64,000 nt of DNA from Setaria digitata (Eukaryota; Nematoda; Chromadorea; Rhabditida; Setariidae): contig RCAB01000112.1 of assembly GCA_003640385.1 (NCBI GenBank), positions 94,138 through 158,137 of the forward strand, written 5' to 3'. The translations under genes and the position numbers were made by a program. The notes under the pieces are model-generated. The model saw only the letters and a program-made list of their open reading frames with translations, had not been told where the DNA came from and did no database searches. Each line of letters begins with the position of its first letter. The stretch's first letter is position 1. Shown here piece by piece: positions 11,901 through 21,998 of this stretch.

Positions 11901-14900
11901 TCTGAAAGCATAGATATTTTCAAAAGCAAAAAAATAAAGTGGGACTTATTTGTAGAGAATGAAAGTTAGACCTGGAAGCAAAAAGGATTCTTGAAACAAA
12001 GCTGAACCTAGAAGAAAGCAGAATTCTTTAAACAACGTTGAATCCGAAAGCAAGAAAGATTTTTAACACAAAGAAAAGTGTTTATGAAGCGAAAGTGTGG
12101 AATTGAGAAGCAATAAATGCATTGAAATAGATAACCTTTGACAAGTTTGTCGAGACCAGTACAACGTTTAATATCAATAACTAACATATTTTGCATAGAA
12201 TGACTGATAAGCTCATCGTTGCTGATTGAATTTTCAGAACTGACAATAGTTAGTTTTTTCTGCAAATTGAGTTCCAATTACAGAAAACGCTTCAGATTAT
12301 TTGGAACTCCCATTGAAAGCTTAAAAAAAACATCTAAGAATATTACATTATTAAAATAATCAAAACCAATTAGTTCTGATTTTTCTGATCAAAATTTCAT
12401 ATGAAGAAAACAATAACGCGTGAATACTATAAAGACAATTGCTTCATTTAATCTCGATAAGCAGCAAAATAAGAACCAATAGCTTATCGCGTCATCTGTC
12501 CAATTTAAGTTTCCCTAAGTGCCTGATACTGTTAGAATCTTGAAAAGTAAACCTGTATCAATATCAGGCAAGTAAGAAAGCCCTAATGATTAAGTATTAT
12601 GAATGTTACTAGGGAATAATGAAGATTTGTCTTTTAAAAGAGAACTTTATATTGTTTAAATGAACTCAATTCAAAATGCCTGCTGTCCTTCTTAATAATT
12701 TTTGTATTTCGAATAAATGAATGAAATTGTTATTAAGCATAGTATACTTTTTGCAAAGCAAGAGCCTCGATCATCTTATCACTGATAGCAATATCATATT
12801 GTATGGTACCAAATAAACCACCATCTTGGACAGATCGCATTTGCAAGGTACCACAGTACTGCTCACGCATTTCAAGTAACATCTTCAAGGAAATGACACC
12901 CACCGAGCAGAGTACGTAATCTGTGCCACGTGGATGATACATTTCCACTATCACACCGTGCTTAAAATGTTTCAAGTGCAACATATTTCCGGTAGATAAT
13001 TACTAAAGATGTTAAAGGTGATTATCGTTTTCGGAAGCAAATAATGATCCAACAAATGAATGAATCAAAATCAAGACTTCAGAATCCGTGAACGTAAGTA
13101 AAACTAGTGCTTAAAAAAAATCCATGAATGAATAAACTAGAATCAAATTTTAGTGTCTATGAAGAAGTGAAAAGTAAAGTCATCAGAATTCAAAGAATAA
13201 AATATTTTAAAACTTTCCATCTTTCCTGATACTGTTGAAATACTGAAGTTTCTTACCGTTTCCAAATAATGAAGAAATAAATTTGATACGATAACGTCAT
13301 AAATGGTTGCAAAATCCATTCGAGTTCTATAATTTTGTACTAAAATATATCTATTAAAAAAGGAAATTACAGTGGAATTAATTAAAATAATTTACCTGTG
13401 GTGTCATGAAAATTTCAGTAACAAATTGTGATGCTATGATTAATTTTAATAAATTTTTAAAACACCATTGTAAAATTTATCAAAGTTAAGGACGAAATTC
13501 TAAATATAATCTCAAGTCATCGATAGGATGAAGTTTTAAAGTAAAAAGTAATGCTAATTATTTTTAGGATTATTTATCATGCTAATTCGCAAGATAAATA
13601 ATCCTAATTCTTCCATCTCCCTAAATTACATCCCTCGTCACTGAGCATTCTAGGCAAGTATTACTTAGTAGCATTTACTTACTCCGGTCCTGTTAGCATT
13701 GGTGTTGTTTGTAATTCAAAATCATAAAATTCAATCGCCAAAAATATCACAGGTCGCACAGTTCCAAGTTGTGATAAGGCATGTGAACTTAGTGATATCT
13801 TCGAAAAATGCAACATCATTTCATTCGTTTCTAATGGTCGATCATTCTTCTAAAATATATATGATTTTTTGAAATTTCATTTTTTAATTTGAGGAGATTA
13901 TATTACTTAAAACTGAAAATTACTTCTTGCTCGCCCTGTAATTGCAGATTATCACAAGATAATAATGTGTTTAGATTATTAATTTTTACTAGATAATCAG
14001 TTGTAAGATGCCACTTTTTCTTTTGCCAAGCATGATCAGTTTATTATTAGTTAAATTAAATGTTAAAAGATGAAACGATAGATTTTAAAGTCTTAATAAT
14101 GAAGGAAATTGGCATGTTGAGTTTGATAATTTTGATAAATTGTTATATTACAGTGATATGCGAAATAGGCATCTGATCGTCGTATGCAAGTGTCTTCAGA
14201 CGCATTTCCAAATTTGCAATTTCAGCTTCACGTCCAGTCAGTTGCATAACCAAGTCTTTTATTTTGTACTCACAGTGAGCCTTAGTTTGTTGCAAATTTT
14301 GATTCAGCAAAGCTATCTAAAATTACTCGAAATTCGAAGCTATGAAATCAGCAACCATTTCACTGAATGAGTATTCTTTAAAGTAATTAAAATTCTGACA
14401 GTAATTCTAAAATACAGCGATCAGTCGCGTTCATCATCTGTCAACAGTAGCTCAATATCTTATTGTTTAAATTACACAGGTGAAACTTCATAAGATTACA
14501 TAAGTTTAGTAGATAAAGTGAGATAAACACCCTAGGTAATATTCTAGTGCTAAGATAAGTACTGTTCGATACCTGACCTGAAGTGTCACTAATTGTTAAA
14601 CATCAAGTAGCATAGACGCAGACCTGAATAGATTGATTAACTTTATCTAATATCCATAACTTTCATTTTTATAGCTGTCCTTTTAAGCATCTATTTCCAA
14701 GATGATCTGTACAAATTAAGATTCTGGATGAGTACCTCCTGAAGATGTTGCTCATTGATATTATGCTGAATAAGCATCATGTTTCGTACTTTTTCCAGTT
14801 CACCATAAATTTCCATATACATCATTTTCCATCTGTACAACATATCATTTAATCAGAAAGAAATTCAAACAAATCAAAAAGAATAAAAATTTCCAAAACA

Positions 14901-17900
14901 AAAATTCACTTGTCGACACCTTCAAAAACGAAGATTCACCTGTCGATATCATCCTGTTCCTCGTCATCTTTACTTGATGATCGTTCCAGAATGTGAGTTT
15001 CAATGATTCGTGTCAGATCATCGTATACTTTTGTAAGACTAAAGTCTGTTTCGTTAGACTTCTAAAATAGAAACATTTTCCCTTAGAGAGTTATATTTAT
15101 CTTTTCAATGTCATTTTGTCTGTTTTTCCGATTCTACTTCCGATTCTTCAGAAATATTCTTCTTGTGAGTGTTCTAGAAGCATCTCATCTACAATCTTAT
15201 TTTATCTGAAGAATCAACAAACCTCATTTGTTGAGAATCCATCCATTTTCTTTTTCTCGATTTCACTGTTTTCCTCAATTACCTTATCATTTGATTGTTC
15301 AGTTTTCTGAGCAATTCGCTGCTTCAGTTCTTCTTCTAATTCTAACTTTGTTTGCATCAAGCTTTGGTAATCTTCCTTTAGTTGTGAATATTTAACGAGC
15401 AATACATTGAGTTGCTTTTCCGCCTCTGCTATTCGTTGGACATTTTGCGCTTCTTGATGTTTGTTACCTTCCACTGTCAGTTGCTCGATTGCTAGTGAAC
15501 TATGAAAAAAAAAAGATAACATATATTTCAGCATAATTAATCTCGCGTATCCATTCACGTATTCTACGTATCTACTTACGTGTTCTGACTACTAATCTAT
15601 ATAACTAGCATGGCCGTTCTTAGTGAACGCAGGCTTGATGGATGCCATTTTTTGTACCATCTTGCGCTTTTTGAAGTTTAGTAAATTACGAAATATTTAA
15701 GAAAGAATTAAATCATTTAGGCCTAAAATCATAAGAAAAAAAAAAGAATTTATCCATTTCAATAAAGGGAATTTGAAATTTGAATAGAAAAGACCAACAA
15801 ACAAGCGTGAAAAACGAACTTCTGTACAAGTTTCTCGTTTGCTTGACGCAACATGTTATTCTCTTCACGTACCATTTCCAATTCCTTTTCTAACAACTGA
15901 GCATTTTTGGATATCTTTACAGCTACAGCATCAGTACCCAACGATAATTCACTTAATTGCTGCTGTAATTCTGATTCCTGACTTGACTTCCTTTGGAGTT
16001 CTTCCAAAACTTGATCATATTCTTCTTTGAGCCTTGCTAATTGCTAAAATTCAAAACAATTTCCATAATTCGATATAAAAGTAAGTAAATACGGTCGTTA
16101 TAATACCAGAAGGAATTACTTAAACAATTTTAAAGAAAATAAGCTTTTATATTAATATTTTAGTTATCATTTACTGAACAATTCAAATTATGAAACACAT
16201 TTTAAATGTTAAGGCAAAGCATAGCATACATCAAAAGCATAGAAGTTTATCATTTTATCATTCTTGCTTTACAATGTCATTAATTATCGCTTAATTTACT
16301 GCTTTCAGAGAGTGTTACATTTAAGGCAAATATTGGGGACTCACTAAACTTATCAGTTCTGTTCTTAAAAAATAAAAAAGAAACAGAGAAGAGAATTTAG
16401 CGGGATTTTTCGTGAAATACTTTCGAAAAATAATCCAAAGGAGCAAACTTGCTGCAAATTGTTCAACTTGCTTGAAAGCAAGCAGCATTCGTCTTCCTTC
16501 TCTTTCAGTTCTCTGTTTAATTTCACGAACAACGCCTTATCCAGAATCAGTGACCTCCTTAAATTATCACAATCAGTTATTCACTCTTTTTATCACATTT
16601 TTAGACGTATGAAGAAGTTATTCTGTGACTTCAATCTGCGTAACACGTATGTTACACGTCAGACACGGAGGTACATCGATCAACCGATTCCTACGATATT
16701 AGCTATTAGGATTTATTTTCATTCTGAAAGCTAGCACTTCACTGCTTAGAAAGGTGCAAAAACTGTTTTAATTAAAGGGGTAGGAAATATCAAAAAACTT
16801 TTATTTGATTTACCTATCGGAGGTTCGTGATCCATCTGTTGATGGCCTTCGTTCAGTACTGATAAATGAAGCTGAAGCATTAGCCATCTGTTGTATAGGA
16901 TTTGGCTGTCGCAGTAAGGCTGATTGTGGCCGTTTTTGAGGTAGATGAGTCTAATAAACATTCATTGATACCGATAACTTGATAAAACTGATAACTTGCG
17001 GTTGTTAATTTTCTTTTCTTTTTTTAGACGAGTGACACTGACAAATAGTAAAAATATCGATGTCTTTCACTTTTGTTTCATTTACCTGTCACCTCATGAG
17101 AGAACGAAAGCTACCTGTAAGGAGGATGAGCTTCGTAGCGGTGTTCTTGGTTTCGAGTAATTCAGGATTTGTTGTTTCAAAGTTTTCAACTGTAATTTAG
17201 AAGTTTGATTAATTAAAATAGCTGGTAATTAGGGTAAACAGTCATTCACATTGTACATTCATATCAGTTAACAACTGCGCTATTATCAATGACTGTTATA
17301 TTGTTTTGATGATAACATATAAACAAATATTAGCAATAAAGTGGCGCTTACTGTAACATGTATCATGTTGTATTATCTATTATAAAAATATTTCCATTTA
17401 TTCATTTTTTTCTAATTTTTTTACCTCAAAAATGGTCGATTAGATGCTGAAAGAATAAACTAAAAGTATAAAAATGCTGTCACATTTTTGTTTATGATAA
17501 TTAGCATCTCTGGAATATTTCATTTATTAAATTTACGTCATTTCGTAATGACAAGTAAGCGACACCTAGTTGATGTTAATGATAATTAGATGATGCATTA
17601 GCTGAATTAATTTTACATTTCACTTACTTTGTTCGTCAATAATCGATTTTCCTTCTCTAATTCAGCATAGCCTAAATCACTCCGATCAATTTTACAATCT
17701 TTCCTGCTAATCATTAAACGTTTTGTTCTTGCATTTGACCTGTAAAAATAACAAATATAAAAGAAGTCCATGATATGATATGATATGATATGATGCTTTG
17801 ATGATAAAACATATATAATTAAATATTAGCAACAAAATGGTGGCACGGTGAACTTATCACACTGTTTTATCTATTGTAATAGCATTTCCGTTTATTCATT

Positions 17901-18078
17901 TTTCTTTCCAATTTTTGATGCGATATGATATGATAATTAGCGATTCAGCTTACTGCTTTAGTTTCGTTTCTAAATCATTGTAGCTTCTTTTTAAGCTATA
18001 ATGCTGCTGATAAAGAGTGTGATAACGATCCTCCAGTTCCGGTCTTGACCATTTCTCTGTTGAAGGACGAATGACCAT
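7885..18078 (-). CDS. mks-5: RPGRIP1L / MKS-5 homologue, ciliary transition-zone scaffold (complete, 24 exons)
   Basis: RPGRIP1L/MKS-5 organises the ciliary transition zone and recruits MKS and NPHP modules. Exons (high to low): 17954-18078, 17628-17739, 17115-17189, 16814-16950, 16449-16557, 15820-16043, 15223-15499, 14940-15061, 14736-14832, 14152-14316, 13683-13849, 13257-13326, 12748-12960, 12136-12259, 11744-11901, 11352-11483, 11105-11212, 10749-10948, 10532-10677, 9576-9764, 9339-9484, 8591-8937, 8372-8484, 7885-7994. Total is 1221 residues, close to vertebrate RPGRIP1L. Residues 10-480 are coiled coil: [12 protein letters not shown] near the start, and [16 protein letters not shown] matching the family's ELEKTRNMLIMQHKIN. 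A first C2 (about 485-630) has [12 protein letters not shown] second C2 (about 655-800) has [14 protein letters not shown] and RWKFPYYPP. An acidic linker follows, then the C-terminal RPGR-interacting C2 (about 1033-1215: [19 protein letters not shown]). Least certain are the 10532-10677/10749-10948 junction and the 8591 end. Confidence 0.93.
9797..10062. repeat. Duplicated intron segment around N at 9929 (assembly join)
   Basis: About 132 bp before the N (9797-9928) recur after it (9930-10062) with a few mismatches. Both copies start GAATATCCAAATTAAATT and end ACTTAAGTGATACATTGT. It lies in an mks-5 intron (9765-10531), so coding sequence is not affected. Confidence 0.85.
17300..17922. repeat. 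Diverged direct repeat in two neighbouring mks-5 introns
   Basis: About 120 bp at 17304-17425 and 17796-17922 share blocks in the same order: TTTGATGATAA..ACATAT, AAATATTAGCAA, TTATCTATT, ATTTCC.TTTATTCATTTTT and C.AATTTTT. The copies flank exon 2 (17628-17739). They could be remnants of a short interspersed element or of an intron duplication. Confidence 0.6.
17771..17795. repeat. TGATA pentanucleotide microsatellite (5 units)
   Basis: Five perfect TGATA units in the first mks-5 intron, immediately beside one copy of the diverged intronic repeat. Confidence 0.85.
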
Positions 18079-18081
18079 TGC

Positions 18082-18113
18082 TTATAATGTCATAATTAAT
18101 ACACACGCTGTAA
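18082..18113 (-). promoter_or_regulatory. mks-5: mks-5 leader: candidate trans-splice acceptor and minimal uORF
   Basis: GTTTAGTTACAG on the minus strand ends at 18108, leaving a 29-nt leader before the ATG at 18078. The leader contains a four-codon unit ATG ACA TTA TAA (18093-18082), ending 3 nt before the true start. Acceptor use is inferred from the motif and the absence of an upstream coding exon. Confidence 0.4.
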
Positions 18114-18638
18114 CTAAACAAAAAATATTGAATTTTGTGGTTTGATCAACAGTGATGTGATAAGTTCATGCTAATTAAACTCATATAATTTCTATTATAT
18201 TTGCAGCTTCTACTTTTCCATAGACAAAAACAGTGCATTGGTCAAAAATAATTTAAGTAATTAATTAGTAAAATTAGTACACTTAAACAATCAGAACAAA
18301 GAACTCTTTTTTTGGTAAGCCAGGCTAACGGTTGATCAAGAGATCGTTCCATAACATTGAAATCTGGATAGATTTCAGGAATCAATTAATGATCCGTCAA
18401 CATTCCTAGTTCCGTTCCTCTAATTTTAATTTTAATCTAATGAATAACCGGTATTAACATTTTCATCCGTTAGACTTGTTTGATTAATTAATGTTCGTGA
18501 TGTATTTTGTTTATAAAAAAGTTACGGAAGCAAAAATATTGCTGAATTCGATACGACCGTTATCAATCAGAAATCGATAGATGCAGTAATGTTGAGAAGT
18601 AAAACATTCCTGATATATTAGGAATCAACTGCGTCTAT

Positions 18639-18652
18639 GATTCCATGGCAAC
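18639..18652. promoter_or_regulatory. Candidate X-box (RFX/DAF-19 site) upstream of mks-5
   Basis: GATTCCATGGCAAC matches the nematode X-box consensus RYYNYYATRRNRAC at 13 of 14 positions; the reverse strand also scores 13 of 14. It lies about 560 bp upstream of the mks-5 start codon. In C. elegans, DAF-19 X-boxes drive ciliary genes, usually closer to the start codon than this. Placement next to a ciliary gene makes it credible, but the distance is a caution. Confidence 0.45.
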
Positions 18653-19600
18653 GAATCCTTCTACTAGAGATAATAATGCTTTAAAATTATACTTTTTCCT
18701 CAGAGCTATACTCATTATCTACCTGTTCCAGTGATTAGAAAAGGAACTAATATGAAACTGAAAAGAGGACGAATCCCAATTGAAATGTATTTATTTATTA
18801 AAAATTTTGTCATCAACTTACCTCTTTATCAGATATTTAATTATTGTTTTTCTTTTTTAGCCATTGTTTGTGTTATTGATAGGAAAAATAATTACAATAA
18901 TATAATCAGGAAGCTGAAAATATTTAACAAAAAACGGCAAAAATAAACAAATAAATAACCGATGGAAGAATGGAAATATTAAGAATCATTTTTCTGATTC
19001 TAGACATCTCAAATATTAAACTTATTTCTGCGAATTCTCGATCAACTTATTTCGTGAATTCTCAGCAGAAAATGACGAGGAACAGATAAATGGTGAAGAA
19101 ATGAGATGAGAAGGAGAAAAAATTATTGCAAAAGTGAGAGAAGAAAACTTTAAAATGTAACGAGATTTGTGTTTTGTAAATTACCATTTCTAATCACTAC
19201 TTTTAGAAAGTGAAATAACACAATTCTTTTTTATTATCAAACTATGAGGTGTAATTAATTAACATGTTAAATTATTTATAACTTAAAAAAGCTAATAATG
19301 TTAGATCGTGGAACCTAGCTAAACTACACACTACCTTCGTAGTGTTTGTTCATAAACAAACTTCAAACTCAATTATTATTCTTTTTTTTTAAAATTAAAT
19401 CTTGCTAAAACTTTTGCCAGCATTGTTTTGTTTCACCAGAACTGAAGGATAATAATATCTCAATAGTAGTTCCGTGATATACTAAAATACTAAATTTATA
19501 GCAAATTAATTACTATCGATTGGCAGCATGTATTTTCACTTCTATTTAACACAATTCAGCAATTCCTTCCGGTTTTATGCAATTTTAATTTTTCATTTTT

Positions 19601-19786
19601 TTTCAATTTTAATTTTTTTTAATTTTTCATCGGCCTATCAATTGGTTGCTATGTGTGTAATTAAAACTTACAACATACTGTCCAAAAAAAGAANTTCAAT
19701 TTTAATTTTTTTTAATTTTTCATCGGCCTCTGAATTGGTTGCTATGTGTGTAATTAAAACTTACAACATACTGTCCAAAAAAAGAA
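19601..19786. repeat. Duplicated segment around N at 19694 (assembly join)
   Basis: About 90 bp before the N (ending TGTCCAAAAAAAGAA) recur immediately after it, with one small difference (CCTATCAATT versus CCTCTGAATT). It lies in the mks-5/mpz-1 intergenic region. Confidence 0.85.
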
Positions 19787-21111
19787 ATTTAACAATCATT
19801 AGGAAGATCACGTTGTTTGTGCTACGATTATATAAGTGTGTAAAATTAGGAAATTACTTTTTTTTTACGACAAATTAATCGCAATAAAATTCTAATTTTT
19901 AAATTATTATTTTTTATCAGCATTATCAATGCCAATTCTTCCCTGTTGACATGTCTAAGTTAGTGCTAATTGGTGGTTCCTTCCCTAAATTTTCGACATG
20001 ACTTTTAAGTTTCATGTTGAGGCAGTAAATTTTGCATCCCTTACCATTAATTGTTACATTTCAGTAGATTTAAATAAAGTCATAGTTTGAACTTGAATTA
20101 CTGAATAAGATCTATTAGGATTTTGCATTTAAACAAAAGTATTCGAAATTTCTTCGGACTTTTATCGCAATAACAGCTTTTCTTATTCCGCTTTGACTAA
20201 TTCGATAGGTCTCTTATTTTAACAAGAATTTGCAATAAGTTTTCGTCATTCATTAAGGCTGTCTCTTCGCTATTGCTATCATCAAACTTATCACATGAAT
20301 CACACTGCTTTTCGCTTTTGATTAATTTATTTGCGATCATTAATTATTCATGTACTCTAACCTCTTTCTCACCGAATCTCCTTTATGTTTTGATATTATT
20401 GAGGCCTTTTCTTCAGATCACAAGGAATCATTTAACAATTCAGAACTGAACCATTTATGAACTGCTGCAAGATTTCCAAGAAAAAAGAAAATGCTCATAA
20501 ATTCGAAAATATGCCCTCAAACAACTCGTTGAAACTGCCACAAAATTTTCATAGTGAATTAATTATAAGTCACAGCATCGTAAATGAATAGTAACAAAAT
20601 GAATGAACCAGTAAACAAGGGAAGAAAACAAGATGCAATATGGCCAGACATTTTGATGATAAATTTTTTTAAGCAATCTATACTCGATTTTACTTGCATG
20701 TGGTACTACTAACGTGATAGTCGCTAAAGCACAGCAGCATAGTGAACAAAATGCAGTGAAAAGCTTAATTTATGCCTCAAGAAAAATGATAAGTACAGGG
20801 TGAGTATACAAATTTTACATAAAAATTGTAACAAAAAAGTATCGTATGATTAAAAACTAATTTACAATGATAAGAGTGATAAAACGAAGAAAAATTAAAA
20901 TGAAATAAAAAAGAAAAAAGGGAGAAAAAGATAACCTGCTAAAGAAATATGAAGTAAAATGGCTTCATGGTAAGGATTTAGAAAATAATTTATCTTACTA
21001 TCTACAGAAGTTGAATGATTACCGAAATAAAAAAGTACATTCTCAAACCCATCCAAATCTTTTTGTTTCTCCCTAACACTGTTCCTTCTAAACCAGTTAT
21101 AATTCAAATAT

Positions 21112-21117
21112 TTTATT
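21112..21117 (-). terminator. Possible poly(A) signal of mpz-1
   Basis: TTTATT on the plus strand (AATAAA on minus) about 265 nt downstream of the mpz-1 stop. Others could be used. Confidence 0.25.
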
Positions 21118-21267
21118 TCACTATCATCTTCATATTGAAAGAAGAGAAATTGGAAAGAATTCTAACATAATGTCGCAAAAATCAGTACAAATTTTAATCA
21201 AGTTTCGGAATAGTACTTGTAAGCTTACCATTATGGAATGGCCAAAAAGTTACTGAAATATTTGCAG

Positions 21268-21290
21268 AAAAAAAAAAAAAAAAAAAAAAA
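21268..21290. repeat. Poly(A) run of 23
   Basis: Uninterrupted A homopolymer on the plus strand about 100 bp downstream of the mpz-1 stop codon. On the minus-strand transcript it would be a poly(U) tract in the 3' UTR. Confidence 0.9.
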
Positions 21291-21379
21291 TATCATTGCT
21301 ATTCGCTTATTTCAATCACCCGCTTTTAAAATAAAAAAAAAATCATCACTTTTATCAATTTGATTACAATTTACGAAAT

Positions 21380-21998
21380 TCACTGATTCGGAAAAACCCT
21401 TGGCCGTGATATTTGCAAGCATAAGTTTTTACCACTTGCTTTCACTAGTGCCACCGCTGAGAGCTGAAATTTCTTGAATTAATCCATTAAATTTGACTAC
21501 TTTCCTTTTGTGTAGTAGTAGTTTTCGATTTTTGTAGAAATGAGCAATAAATTGTTCGAATTATAATTATAACTGTAAAAAATCTGAGCATAGAAGAAAT
21601 GAAATTTTTAAAGAGAAAATAATCCAAGAAATAAGAAAACTTTTTGTTTCTTATTCCAGAAGAAATATTTTAGAGCTAAAAAAAAATAAAGATTTCAAAA
21701 TTACACAAAGAGACAGAAGACATTAAACCTGATCAGTTATTGCAACTCCATTAACTGCCATTAAACGATCGCCAACTTTCAACTTTTCAGCTGCAACACT
21801 GCCAGGCTGTAATGAAGTAACTAAAATACCCCGTGTTCGCTTCCCGATCCCCATGCCTAACTGCTGATCTGGAATTTTCTTCAGCACCACCAGCAGTGAA
21901 TCGCTGTTTTCCTCATTCAATTCCTTGATAAGCTTAATTTCTTTTTGCTGGCTTGTACTGGTCACTGATGAACTCTCCTCTTCAGCTACTGATGATTT
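21380..21998 (-). other. mpz-1: mpz-1 exons 46-47: last PDZ domain (PDZ11) and stop
   Basis: The domain runs [19 protein letters not shown] (GLGF loop replaced by LGMG), [30 protein letters not shown], then after an intron [18 protein letters not shown]. The stop TGA is at 21380-21382. The exon 46 upstream part is Ser/Glu-rich linker. Confidence 0.85.

Larger units (their letters stand above)
18079..21379. other. Intergenic region between mpz-1 and mks-5
   Basis: 3.3 kb with no supportable exon. It should contain the mks-5 promoter (including the X-box candidate at 18639-18652) and the mpz-1 3' UTR. It also contains a single-N assembly join at 19694 with duplicated flanks and a 23-A homopolymer at 21268-21290. 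The long plus-strand frame at 19528-19878 crosses the N and is low-complexity. Confidence 0.6.

Noticed and set aside
19528..19878. Plus-strand reading frame of 116 codons
   Set aside because: It spans the N at 19694, repeats itself because of the duplicated flank and is Phe/Ile/Asn low-complexity; no splice or family evidence.
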